From Myxococcales bacterium (lineage in GTDB: Bacteria > Myxococcota_A > Polyangia > Polyangiales > Polyangiaceae), in contig JANYHK010000109.1 in assembly GCA_025359105.1 (NCBI GenBank), forward strand, positions 32,600-96,599: a stretch of DNA of 64,000 bases. The letters are read 5' to 3'. The translations under genes and the position numbers were made by a program. Positions 15,972 to 24,914 of the stretch are shown one piece after another. Under the pieces are notes generated by a model. The model saw nothing but the letters and a program-made list of their open reading frames with translations, was not told the origin of the DNA and ran no database searches. Numbering within the stretch: position 1 is the stretch's first letter; each line of letters starts with the position of its first letter.

Positions 15972-18478
15972 CCGACGATGAAATTGATGATCTTGCCCGG
16001 CACGTAGATGAGCTTCTTGATCGCCTTGCCCTCGAGGTACGTCTGCACCTTCGCGTCGGCCTGGGCGGCGGCGCGGGCAGTGGCCTCGTCGGCCTTGACC
16101 GCCAGCTTCACGACGCCGCGCAGCTTGCCGTTCACCTGGACGCCGAGCTCGACCTCGTCGTCCAGGACGAGCTTCGCGTCGAACGTCGGCCACGGCTCGT
16201 ACGCGAGCGAGCGAGTACCCGCGGCGCCGCCGAGGCGCTGCCAGAGCTCCTCGCCCAGGTGCGGCGCGAACGGCGACAGGATGAGCGCGAGCGTCTTGGC
16301 GGCCTCGCGCGGGACGCCGCTCGGCAGCTGCCCAAGGTGCTTCACGAGGATCATCATCTGGCTGATCGCCGTGTTGAAACGCATGTGTTCGATGTCGGCC
16401 GTGACCTTCTGGATCGACTTGTGAACGAGCTTTTTCGTCTCGTCGTCGTACGCAGCCGCGTCGTCGGTGATCGTTCCCGTCGCGACGTTCCACGCGCGGT
16501 CGAGAAAGCGTCGCACGCCCTCGACGCCGTTCGTCTGCCAGGGCTTGGTCTGCTCGAGCGGCCCCATGAACATCTCGTAGAGGCGCAAGGCGTCGGCGCC
16601 GTGACTCTTCACGACGTCGTCGGGGTTGATGACGTTCCCCCGCGATTTGCTCATCTTCTGGTTGTCCTCGCCCAGGATCGTGCCCTGATGCACGAGCTTG
16701 GTGAACGGCTCGGGGTGCGAGACGATGCCCATGTCGAAGAGCACCTTGTGCCAGAAGCGCGCGTAGAGAAGGTGCAGGACGGCGTGCTCGTTGCCGCCGA
16801 CGTAGAGGTCGACCGGCATCCAGGCGTCGTACGCCTCCTTGGAGAACGGGCGATCGGTGTTCCGCGGATCGAGGTAGCGCAGGTAGTACCAGCACGAGCC
16901 CGCCCACTGCGGCATCGTGTTCGTCTCGCGCGCGAACCATGCGCCTGGCTCGCCTTCCTTCTGGAAGAAGCGCCAGTCGCGTGCGCGAGCGAGCGGGCCC
17001 TCGGGATCCCCGCTCGGTTTGTAGTCCTCGAGGTCCGGCAGCAGCAGCGGGAGCGCGCTCTCTTCGACCGCGATGGGCTGGTCGTAGCGGATCGTGAACT
17101 TCGCCCCGTCCTTTCGTGGATCGCCGTCGCACTCGACGGGGAAATAGATGGGAATCGGCTCGCCCCAGTAGCGCTGGCGCGAGAAGACCCAGTCGCGCAG
17201 GCGGTAGGTGACCCGCGCGCTCCCCTTCTTCTGGGCGGCGAGCCACTCCGTCATGCTCTTGCGCACGACGTCGCTGGGCGTGCCGTCGGGGACGGCCGCG
17301 TTCGAGCGGAGCTGGAAGGCCACGCCGTCGTCCGTAAAGGCCTCCTTCTGCACGTCGATGGCGCCGCCGTCCTTCTTGGCGACGACCTGAACGATGGGAA
17401 GCTGGTATTTTACCGCGAACGCGTGGTCGCGATCGTCGTGGGCGGGGACGGCCATGACCGCGCCGGTGCCGTACGTCGCGATGACGTAGTCGGCGGCCCA
17501 GATCGGGATCTTGTCGCCGTTGATGGGGTTGATGGCGTTGACGCCGAGGGGGACGCCGGTCTTCTCGCGGGTGATGTCGGAGCGATCGATGTCCGTCTTC
17601 AGCGAAGACCCGGAGGCGTACTTCGCGAGCTCGGCGCGCTGCGATTCGGTCACGATCTTCGCGGACAGCGCGTGCTCCGGGGCGAGGACGACGTAGGTGG
17701 CGCCGGGGAGCGTGTCCACGCGCGTCGTGAAGACGCCGAGCGTGACGTCGGGGTGCCCCTCCACCGCGAAGTCGACGAGCGCGCCCTCGCTGCGGCCGAT
17801 CCAGTCGATCTGCTTGCCCTTCGTCTCCGGCCAGTCGAGCTTCTCGAGCCCGGCCTGGAGCTTGTCCGCGTAGGCAGTGATCCGGAGCGACCACTGCCGG
17901 ATGCGCATTTTCTCGACCGGGAAGCCGCCGACCTCGCTCGTCCCGTCGGGCTTCACCTCGTCGTTCGCGAGGACGGTGCCGAGCTGCGGACACCAGTTCA
18001 CCGGCATGTCCGACTGCTGGAACGCCAGGCCCTTCTTGTACAGCTGGAGGAAGATCCACTGCGTCCAGCGGACGTAGTCGGGATCGGTGGTGTCGACCTC
18101 GCGCTCCCAGTCGTACGAGAAGCCGAGCATCTTGAGCTGGCGGCGGAACGTCGCGATGTTGTCGAGCGTCGTCTTGCGCGGGTGCGTGCCGGTGCGGATG
18201 GCGTGCTGCTCGGCGGGGAGCCCGAACGCGTCCCAGCCCATCGGGTGCAGCACGTCGAAGCCGCACATGCGCTTGTAGCGCGCGACGATGTCGGTCGCCG
18301 TGTACCCCTCGGGGTGGCCGACGTGGAGGCCGGAGCCCGACGGGTACGGGAACATGTCGAGGATGTACGCCTTCGGGCGGCTGGGGTGACGCACGGCGCG
18401 GAAGGTCTTCTGCTCCTCCCAAGTGCGCTGCCACTTGGGCTCGATCTCGGCGGGGTTGTAGCGCTCAGCGTCGGACAT
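15968..18478 (-). CDS. leuS: Leucyl-tRNA synthetase
   Basis: 836 residues, near the usual ~860. Class I synthetase charging tRNA-Leu. The HIGH-type motif is YPSGSGLHVGHPEGYTATD and the KMSKS motif is DNQKMSKSRGNVINPDD. The inserted editing domain (roughly residues 220-420) includes LVDFAVEGHPDVTLGVFTTR and the editing-site GTGAVMAVPAHDDRDH. An anticodon-binding helical domain and a small C-terminal domain (DDEVELGVQVNGKLRG) complete it. I chose ATG 18478 (MSDAERYNPAEIEPKWQ); another ATG at 18511 would add 11 unlikely residues. lptE follows with a 4-base overlap. Confidence 0.96.
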   Translation of the reverse strand: MSDAERYNPAEIEPKWQRTWEEQKTFRAVRHPSRPKAYILDMFPYPSGSGLHVGHPEGYTATDIVARYKRMCGFDVLHPMGWDAFGLPAEQHAIRTGTHPRKTTLDNIATFRRQLKMLGFSYDWEREVDTTDPDYVRWTQWIFLQLYKKGLAFQQSDMPVNWCPQLGTVLANDEVKPDGTSEVGGFPVEKMRIRQWSLRITAYADKLQAGLEKLDWPETKGKQIDWIGRSEGALVDFAVEGHPDVTLGVFTTRVDTLPGATYVVLAPEHALSAKIVTESQRAELAKYASGSSLKTDIDRSDITREKTGVPLGVNAINPINGDKIPIWAADYVIATYGTGAVMAVPAHDDRDHAFAVKYQLPIVQVVAKKDGGAIDVQKEAFTDDGVAFQLRSNAAVPDGTPSDVVRKSMTEWLAAQKKGSARVTYRLRDWVFSRQRYWGEPIPIYFPVECDGDPRKDGAKFTIRYDQPIAVEESALPLLLPDLEDYKPSGDPEGPLARARDWRFFQKEGEPGAWFARETNTMPQWAGSCWYYLRYLDPRNTDRPFSKEAYDAWMPVDLYVGGNEHAVLHLLYARFWHKVLFDMGIVSHPEPFTKLVHQGTILGEDNQKMSKSRGNVINPDDVVKSHGADALRLYEMFMGPLEQTKPWQTNGVEGVRRFLDRAWNVATGTITDDAAAYDDETKKLVHKSIQKVTADIEHMRFNTAISQMMILVKHLGQLPSGVPREAAKTLALILSPFAPHLGEELWQRLGGAAGTRSLAYEPWPTFDAKLVLDDEVELGVQVNGKLRGVVKLAVKADEATARAAAQADAKVQTYLEGKAIKKLIYVPGKIINFIVG

Positions 18479-18551
18479 GGTGGGCGTTACCATAGTCAAA
18501 AGCAGCGACATTCACGAATGATCTCGGCGGCGGCGCTCCTGCCGCCGTCGC

Positions 18552-19865
18552 TCATGCGCCGCGCGCGCGCTTGGGGGAGGCGTGGGCCTTCTCGAGCTTC
18601 GCGGCGAGGCGCTCGCGGCGCCGGGTCGCGCGGACGGAGTCTTCGCTCGTGCCCTGGTCGACAACGGCTTGGGCGAGAGGGAGATCCTTCGAGAAGTGCT
18701 CGTAGAGCTTCGCCAGCTCGAGACGCACCTTGCCGCAGTCGACGTGGGTGGCGAGCGCCTCGAAGTCGGCGAGCGCGCGCGCCCTGTCGCCGCGGGCCTT
18801 GGCGATCTCGGCGCGGGCCTTGAGCGTGTGCTCGCTGGGAGCGGAGGTGGCGGCGCGATCGGCGACCTCGTGGGCCTGCTGGAGCGCGCCGGCACGCCTG
18901 AGCGTGCGCGCGACGCCGGCGAGATCGTCGGCGCCGAGCTGCGACTCGGCGAGCGGCTCGCCGTAGAGGCCGACGAGCGCCGCCATCGCGATGACGTCCC
19001 ACGCGTTGTGATCGACGACGCCGACCATCGCGCGCGTGTCTCCGGTGCGTAGAAAATGCAGGTAGCAGGCGGCGACCTCGCCGCCGGGGACGTCGTCGAC
19101 GCGCTCGAAGCCGAGGAGGGTGCGCTCCAGCGTCGTCAGCTTGCACTCGACGCCGCGCGGCTTGTGAAGGCGGCGCGCGACGTGGAGGAGATCGAGGTGC
19201 GGCGGCTCGACGGGCGCCTCCATGCGCGCCATCACGAAGCGCGCGCGGAGCAGCGGCATGTCGAACGCCTTGCCGTTGAACGTGACGAGCATCGACGCCC
19301 CGCGCACGCGCTCGGCGACGCGCGCGAGCATCGGCCCCTCCTCGCCCAGGTTCTTGACGAGGAGCTGCTCGAGCGCGAAGACGGACGTCCCTCCTGGGCC
19401 GGGCTCCCACGTCGCGAGACCGACCAGGAACGCGACGGTCCCCGCGCCGCCCGAGAGGCCGGTCGTCTCCGTGTCGAGGTAGAGCGCGCGCGACGGATCG
19501 CAAGCCGCGAGCGACGGATCGAGCGCGAGGAGAGCGAGGATGTCAGGGTGCGCGTCGCGGCCCGGCGAGACCGCCACGCGCCCCATCGCGTGCGCCGGCG
19601 AGCAGTGGAACGTGCGGACGTGGAGCGCGCCGAGCGGCGTGTCGCGCGTGACGAACGGCAGCTCGGGCGCGTCGAGGCACGCTTCGGGGCGAGGCGCGCG
19701 CTTCTCGGCGCGGGCGAGGACCGCTTGCATGCGCGCGCGCAGATCGTCGAGCACCGCGTTCTTTCCTGGCGCTTCGGTCGTCGTGTGCTCCGGCCGGGGC
19801 TCGGGTGGCGTGCCTTTCGGCACGGGCGGGGCTAGGCGCGAGAGCTTCGTGAGGAGCGACGACAT
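18552..19865 (-). CDS. YprB-like RNase H-fold exonuclease with C-terminal helical repeats
   Basis: 437 residues. After a Pro-rich N-terminus, residues ~145-310 form a DEDD-type nuclease domain: ALYLDTETTGLSGGAGTVAF (first acidic pair), MLVTFNGKAFDMPLLRARF, HLDLLHVARRLHK and DHNAWDVIAMAALVGLY (last acidic residue). The C-terminal ~120 residues are helical hairpins of TPR character (AHEVADRAATSAPSEHTLKAR, ARALADFEALATHVDCGKVR). The combination matches the YprB family found next to helicases in Firmicutes, with nucleic-acid trimming as the likely activity. It is upstream of leuS on the same strand (73 bases to the leuS start) and divergent from the membrane protein gene at 19931. Confidence 0.8.
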   Translation of the reverse strand: MSSLLTKLSRLAPPVPKGTPPEPRPEHTTTEAPGKNAVLDDLRARMQAVLARAEKRAPRPEACLDAPELPFVTRDTPLGALHVRTFHCSPAHAMGRVAVSPGRDAHPDILALLALDPSLAACDPSRALYLDTETTGLSGGAGTVAFLVGLATWEPGPGGTSVFALEQLLVKNLGEEGPMLARVAERVRGASMLVTFNGKAFDMPLLRARFVMARMEAPVEPPHLDLLHVARRLHKPRGVECKLTTLERTLLGFERVDDVPGGEVAACYLHFLRTGDTRAMVGVVDHNAWDVIAMAALVGLYGEPLAESQLGADDLAGVARTLRRAGALQQAHEVADRAATSAPSEHTLKARAEIAKARGDRARALADFEALATHVDCGKVRLELAKLYEHFSKDLPLAQAVVDQGTSEDSVRATRRRERLAAKLEKAHASPKRARGA

Positions 19866-19930
19866 ACGGCGCTTCTACGGTACATCCGTACAGTGCGACT
19901 GGCCAGGGGGTTGCCTATGCTGGAAGGGCT

Positions 19931-21190
19931 TTGACCGAGCCTTCATCGCACGCCGCGCCCATCGTGGCGGCCCGCGAGCTTCCGGCGCGGGAGCTCCGGC
20001 GCAACTGGTGGGTGCCGCTTGTCGCGCTCGCGACGGCCGGGGCGGCGCTCCTCGTCGAGCGGCTCGCGCATCCGGACGTGCCGTTCGGGTATTTCGTCGC
20101 GTGGCTGTCGGTCGTGTTCGCCGCCGTGACCGCGACGCGGAACGCATTCCCCCTCTCGCGCCCAATCGTGCTCCGCGTCTCGAGCGGCGCGCTCGGCATC
20201 GGCGATCTCGCGCCAGTGCCGGCGTCGGAGATCGCGGAAGCCAAGATCTCCCCGCGGTGGACGGGTGACGCCCTCGTGCTGCTCGTCTTTCGCGCGAAGG
20301 GCGAGCGGTGGCTGCAGATGCGGATCCTCGACGCCAAGGCCATGCTGGAGATGCTCGGCGTCGGCGCGGGGGAGCGGCGCGCGTCGTTCTCGCTCACCCT
20401 TCCGTACCGCACGCGCTTCCTGGCGGTGCTCCTCGGGCTCGGCGTCCCGTGGGTGGTGCTCATCGGGTGGAGCGCGGGCTTGGGGCTTGCGCTCTTGAGC
20501 CTCTTTTTGTCGATCGGTCCGTTCTGCGCCTTTCTCGCCTGGATCGCCGGGTTCCTCCGGGGAAGGTTGGTCGTCGGGGCCGACGGCTTCTCGGTGCGGT
20601 GGTTGGGCCGCGAGCGCTTCCAGCCCTTCTCCGCGGTTCGCAGCGTGCGCGTCGAGACGTCGTTCCTGTCGCTCAGCCGCACGCGTGGCACGATCGTCGA
20701 GCTCGCGTCGGGCAAGCGCCTGCGCCTGCGCGCCCGCGACGCGCCCATCGTCGAGGAAGACCGCGGCACCGAGGCCCGCGCGATGCAGCTTCATCTGACG
20801 CAAGCGTTCGAACGCGCGGGCGCGCTCGGGACCGAGTCACCGCACGTGACGGCGCTGCTCGCGGGAGGCGGACGCAGCGGTGCCGAGTGGCTCGCGCGGC
20901 TCGACGAGCTGATGCGCGACGGCGCCGGACGCTATCGGATCGCCGCGCCGAGCCCGGAGCTCCTCACCCGCGTCGCCAACGACGTCGCGACCCCCCGTGA
21001 GACGCGTATCGGCGCAGCGGCGGCGCTCGTCCGCCTCGATCCCGAGGGCCGCAAGACCGTCCGCGTCGTCGCCGACGCATGCGCCGATCCGAAGCTCCGC
21101 GGGACGCTGCTCGCCCTCGCCAGCGCGGACACCGACGACGCCGTTGCCGAAGTCCTCACGCGCGCCGCCGAGAGGGCGGGACGGAGCTGA
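19931..21190 (+). CDS. Membrane protein with two PH-like modules and a helical tail
   Basis: 419 residues from TTG 19931. Two membrane segments lie near the N-terminus (WWVPLVALATAGAALLVERL; GYFVAWLSVVFAAVTAT). A small beta-rich module follows (LRVSSGALGIGDLAPVPASE to ALVLLVFRAKG), then a second hydrophobic block of two helices (FLAVLLGLGVPWVVLIGWSA, LALLSLFLSIGPFCAFLAW), then a similar beta module (LVVGADGFSVRWLGRERFQP). The two 'hydrophobic pair then beta module' halves suggest an internal duplication resembling bacterial PH-domain membrane proteins; that is inference. The last ~120 residues are helical. The TTG start is chosen because no ATG or GTG precedes the first helix. Function unknown. 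Confidence 0.65.
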   Translation: MTEPSSHAAPIVAARELPARELRRNWWVPLVALATAGAALLVERLAHPDVPFGYFVAWLSVVFAAVTATRNAFPLSRPIVLRVSSGALGIGDLAPVPASEIAEAKISPRWTGDALVLLVFRAKGERWLQMRILDAKAMLEMLGVGAGERRASFSLTLPYRTRFLAVLLGLGVPWVVLIGWSAGLGLALLSLFLSIGPFCAFLAWIAGFLRGRLVVGADGFSVRWLGRERFQPFSAVRSVRVETSFLSLSRTRGTIVELASGKRLRLRARDAPIVEEDRGTEARAMQLHLTQAFERAGALGTESPHVTALLAGGGRSGAEWLARLDELMRDGAGRYRIAAPSPELLTRVANDVATPRETRIGAAAALVRLDPEGRKTVRVVADACADPKLRGTLLALASADTDDAVAEVLTRAAERAGRS

Positions 21191-21196
21191 GCCCGC

Positions 21197-22771
21197 TCAG
21201 AACGCGAGATCGCTCGCGTTCTGCTGGTTGTCCTTGCGGGCAGCCTTGCCTTCACGCGAGTCCGCGGGAGGGGCGGCAGCTGCCGGGGACGGAGACCCTG
21301 GAGCGGTCGCGAAGGGACCCGCGTGACCGACGCTGCCGAGGCCGACGGTGGCGCCGCCTCCGGGCTTCGCGGGCGGCGTGGCGAAGCTCGCCTCGGCCTG
21401 CGCGACCGCCTTCTGCTGCGCGCCGAAGTCGTCGTCGAGCGAGCGGCCGCGGAAGGGATTCGAGACCGGGCGGGCCGTCGCGGCCGCGCGCGCGGTGAGC
21501 TTCGTCTTCTCGAGCTCGTCGCGCTGGCCGCGCAGGCGCGCGCGCGCTTCGGTGATGCGTCCTTGCTCGAAGAGGAGGTTCGCGTCGGTCAAGGTCTGCG
21601 CGGTGCGGCTGCGCTCGAGGCGCGCGGCGACGAACGGGTCGAGATCCTTCGGGGCAGTCGGATCGTCGCTCACCGCCACGGCGAGCGTGCCGGTGCAGCT
21701 TCCTTCATTTTTCTGCATCAGGTCGCGGTAGGCCAGCTTCACGTCCACGACGGGCTGGAGGCCCTCGCGATCCGCCGGCACGCGCAGCTTCATCAGAACG
21801 GTCTTCTCCTGCTTCGCGCTGAACGTCCCGAACGGGACGATGACCTTCGAGCCCTCCCGGCGGAACGTGCGGTCGAAGACCTGCTCGACCTCCACGCCGG
21901 GCGGCAGCTCGATGCTGAGCTCGGCATCGCTCGCAACCGACGCCAGGAGCGAGTCGAACTCCTGCGCGAAGATCGACGGCAGCCCCGACGGGTTCGCGAC
22001 GAAGTAGTGGCGTCCGTTCGACTCGTTGGCGATCGCCGCCATGACCTTCTCGTCGAAGTCGAGATCGACGCCGATGGTCGAGATGGAGAGGCCGCGGTCG
22101 CGCATGTGACCCGCCATGCCGCGCAGGCCGCCGACGTCGCGGATGCCGTGGTTGGTCGCGCCGTCGGAGAGCAGGATCATCCGGTTGACGCGATCGCCGC
22201 CGAGCGCGGTGGCGTCGAGCTGGCGCATGCCCTCCTCGAGTCCGCAGGAGATGCACGTGTCGCCGCCCAGGCGGATCGACCGGATGGCGGCGGCGATGGA
22301 CGGGCGCGTCGCCGCGGTGGTGAGCGTCGGCGGGACGACCACCGTGGACTGGGTGTCGAAGCTCACGACGGTGACGCTGTCGCCGTCGCGCATGCGCTCG
22401 ACCATGCCCACCGCCGCGGTCATCGCGTTGGCGATGCGGTCGCCCTTCATCGAGCCGGAGCGATCGATCACGATGGCGAGGTTCATCGGGGCCGCCGCCG
22501 CCGCCGTCGCGCCTGCCTCGGCGCCGGTGACCGAAGCGAAGAAGAACGTCTCACCACGCCCGGTCTTCGCGATCGACGCGTGCCCGAGGCGGCCATCGAC
22601 GACCAGCGTCTGGCCGGCGGTGAAGTGGGAGTTGTCCTTCGTGATGAGGCCGGGCTCGGGGGTGACCCATGCGGGGCGGGCGGCGGTCTTAGAGACCGGC
22701 ACCGCCATGGCGCCCGCGCTGGAGGCCACGATACCCAGGACGGCCCAGAGAGCGACGCTGCGGATCTTCAT
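21197..22771 (-). CDS. Secreted von Willebrand factor A domain protein
   Basis: 524 residues. Signal peptide (VALWAVLGIVASSAGAMA), then a VWA domain at ~90-270 with an intact metal site: AIVIDRSGSMKGDRI (DxSxS), the Thr in RLGGDTCISCGLEEG, and the Asp in RMILLSDGATNHG. A beta-sandwich region follows (LSIELPPGVEVEQVFDRTF, KTVLMKLRVPADREGLQPV), then a helical Glu/Arg-rich segment and a Gly/Pro-rich tail. VWA proteins of this kind bind partners through the metal site; the ligand is unknown. It is the last gene of the long leftward run, 46 bases after the FAD oxidoreductase. It may belong to that system or simply be downstream. Confidence 0.85.
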   Translation of the reverse strand: MKIRSVALWAVLGIVASSAGAMAVPVSKTAARPAWVTPEPGLITKDNSHFTAGQTLVVDGRLGHASIAKTGRGETFFFASVTGAEAGATAAAAAPMNLAIVIDRSGSMKGDRIANAMTAAVGMVERMRDGDSVTVVSFDTQSTVVVPPTLTTAATRPSIAAAIRSIRLGGDTCISCGLEEGMRQLDATALGGDRVNRMILLSDGATNHGIRDVGGLRGMAGHMRDRGLSISTIGVDLDFDEKVMAAIANESNGRHYFVANPSGLPSIFAQEFDSLLASVASDAELSIELPPGVEVEQVFDRTFRREGSKVIVPFGTFSAKQEKTVLMKLRVPADREGLQPVVDVKLAYRDLMQKNEGSCTGTLAVAVSDDPTAPKDLDPFVAARLERSRTAQTLTDANLLFEQGRITEARARLRGQRDELEKTKLTARAAATARPVSNPFRGRSLDDDFGAQQKAVAQAEASFATPPAKPGGGATVGLGSVGHAGPFATAPGSPSPAAAAPPADSREGKAARKDNQQNASDLAF

Positions 22772-22817
22772 CGTGCAGGATTGTACGGGCCGGAGCGGGA
22801 AACGATCTCCGGGCGCC

Positions 22818-24914
22818 TCAAATACCGGGCGCCGCGGGCTCGGGTGATTCGGTAGACAGTTCAGCTACTTGCGCGCCCATCCGGACCCCCGCTTGCCGCA
22901 CCAGGTCCCACGAGGGGGTGCCTCCGATGAGGACCAGGACGGCGTCGACCCGCAGCTCCTCGGCGCCGCGTGGAGTCTCCAGCGTCACCGAATCCGCGCC
23001 GATGCGGCCCGCGCAGCTCTCGAGGACCAGGCGAATGGCGCCGCGCTGGACCAGACGCTTCATCTCCGCGACGTTGCGCGCTTTGCCGCGCTGGAACGAC
23101 GCGCCGCGGTAGGACACCGTGACGCGCGTTCCCGGCTGGCGCGCGAGGGCGATGGCCGCTTCCATCGCGGTGTCGCCGAGGCCTACGACGAGGACGCGCT
23201 GCCCCGCAAAGCTGCGCGCGTCGGCGAGGGAGTACGCCACCTTCCCTTCCGCCGCCGGGGCGATGGGGCAGCCGAGCGTCTTCGGCGTGCCGCGCTTGCC
23301 GATGGCCAGGACGAGGCGCCGGGCTCGGACGGTCTCGCGGCCACCGGCGGCGTCGACGCTCGAGACGACGAGCGCGCCACCGTCGCGCGTGATCTCGTCG
23401 ACGCGCCGACCCTCGCGGATCGCGAGCTTGCGTGCGCGGACGATACGCGTCCACTGCGCGAGGAGCTCCTCCTTCGTGGACTCCTTGAGCCAGAGCTCGC
23501 CCTCGACCGGGAGCTCCAGGGGCTGGTCGAAGACGAGCTTGCTGCGCGGGAAGCTCTTCACGCTCGACGCGACCGTTCCCTGTTCGAGCGTGACGTACGA
23601 TAGGCCGAGCTCGCGCGCGCGGAGCGACGCGCTGATGCCGGCGGGCCCGGCGCCGACGATGACGACGTCGACCTCGGTAGCGGACGGCGCCTTGACGCGC
23701 TCCTTGTTCGGCAACGACGCGGCGACGTGGTCGATGACGCGTCGGCCTTGGTGGATGGCGTTCTTGATGAGGGGCAGGCCCGACAGATCGCCGGCCACGA
23801 AGACGCCGGGGCTGTCGGTCGACTCGAGGCGCCCATCGAGCCTGGGGCGGGTCTCGATGGGCGCGCCCTCGGTGATGCGGAGCGAGCCGTTAGGGCATAC
23901 CTGCTCGCAGAGCACCACGCCGCAGCAGTCGGCGGGGCGGACGACCTTGGCGACGAAGCGCTCGATCTCGATGACGTCGAACGGGCAGGCGTCGACGCAG
24001 GCGTAGCAGCCTATGCACGTCGACTCGTCGATCTGCGGGAGGCGGACGCGCGTGGCGGCGACGGCCTTTGCATCAGCGTCGGGTGCACCCGTGCGGCGTC
24101 GTTTGCGCCGACGAACGAGCGACGCGCCGCCGAGGGCGAGGCCGGACGCGCCGAGCCCGGCGCCGACGATGCCCCACGGCCCCGCGCCGGTCGCGCGCGC
24201 AGGCGTGGGTGCCGCTTCCGCGATCTCGCGCGCGGCCTCCCAGGCGACGAACCGCGCAGGGCCGTGCTGACCGGCGCAGCGGTTGCCCGCAGGGGTGGCC
24301 TCGTCCGCGCGCTGGTGCTCGTCGAAGCACGTCGACACGACGGCGCCTGGTGCAGTGCACGCGGCGAGCGGATCGCGTGGATCGGCCGGATCGTGGCACT
24401 TCGCGCAGATCGCCGTGGGAACGAGGGGGACCGTGGCGCCGGCGGGGGTCGCGTGCGACGCGGTGGCCCGGACCTCGGCGCCGCTGGCCCAGAGGACGTA
24501 GGCGCCGTCGGCGGCGAACGTGACGCCGCGGGCGTCGCCGTGCGCGGGGTGGCACGTCGTGCAGCCGAGCTCGCCCCGCGCAGCGAGCGCGCGGTGACCG
24601 GGGCGCAGCGACGCGTGGGCGGGGCCTCCGTGGCAACCGGCACAGGCGCCCTCTGGCCCCTTGGCCTGCTTCTCACCGTGGCACGCAGAGCAAGGGATCT
24701 TGGCTTGCACGTGCGGGCGCGCGAGCGGACCGGGCGCCGCCTCGGAGGCGCGCGACGGAACGAACGCCACCGCGGCGAGCGCGGCGAGCGCGCCCACGCC
24801 GGCGGCGATGCCCATGTCGCGCACGCGCGTCACGTCGCTCGTTGTGGCCGCGCGCGGCGCCGTACGGGCGCGGCGCGCGGCGGGCTCGAGCTCGACGAGG
24901 CCCTTCGGCTTCAT
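22818..24914 (-). CDS. Tetraheme-type cytochrome / ferredoxin / FAD-NAD(P) oxidoreductase fusion
   Basis: 698 residues. A membrane helix (34-52) leads to a presumed periplasmic domain with four CXXCH heme c sites (75-79, 91-95, 118-122, 170-174) and two broken ones (CFDEH 196-200, CAGQH 213-217). A second helix (246-264) and a basic stop (RRRKRRR) return the chain to the cytoplasm. There, residues ~297-345 carry eight Cys for two [4Fe-4S] clusters (CIGCYACVDACP; CCGVVLCEQVCP). Residues ~414-680 are a two-dinucleotide flavoprotein: FAD motif VVIVGAGPAGISAS, NAD(P) motif VLVVGLGDTAMEAAI. I infer that it passes electrons between NAD(P)H/flavin and periplasmic hemes across the membrane. ATG 24914 overlaps the previous stop by 4 bases. 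Confidence 0.85.
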   Translation of the reverse strand: MKPKGLVELEPAARRARTAPRAATTSDVTRVRDMGIAAGVGALAALAAVAFVPSRASEAAPGPLARPHVQAKIPCSACHGEKQAKGPEGACAGCHGGPAHASLRPGHRALAARGELGCTTCHPAHGDARGVTFAADGAYVLWASGAEVRATASHATPAGATVPLVPTAICAKCHDPADPRDPLAACTAPGAVVSTCFDEHQRADEATPAGNRCAGQHGPARFVAWEAAREIAEAAPTPARATGAGPWGIVGAGLGASGLALGGASLVRRRKRRRTGAPDADAKAVAATRVRLPQIDESTCIGCYACVDACPFDVIEIERFVAKVVRPADCCGVVLCEQVCPNGSLRITEGAPIETRPRLDGRLESTDSPGVFVAGDLSGLPLIKNAIHQGRRVIDHVAASLPNKERVKAPSATEVDVVIVGAGPAGISASLRARELGLSYVTLEQGTVASSVKSFPRSKLVFDQPLELPVEGELWLKESTKEELLAQWTRIVRARKLAIREGRRVDEITRDGGALVVSSVDAAGGRETVRARRLVLAIGKRGTPKTLGCPIAPAAEGKVAYSLADARSFAGQRVLVVGLGDTAMEAAIALARQPGTRVTVSYRGASFQRGKARNVAEMKRLVQRGAIRLVLESCAGRIGADSVTLETPRGAEELRVDAVLVLIGGTPSWDLVRQAGVRMGAQVAELSTESPEPAAPGI

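Noticed and set aside
16259..18823. Very long open frame on the strand opposite leuS
   Set aside because: It mirrors leuS codon structure; the protein is Arg/Val/Asp/Leu-rich without motifs. High GC keeps antisense frames open.
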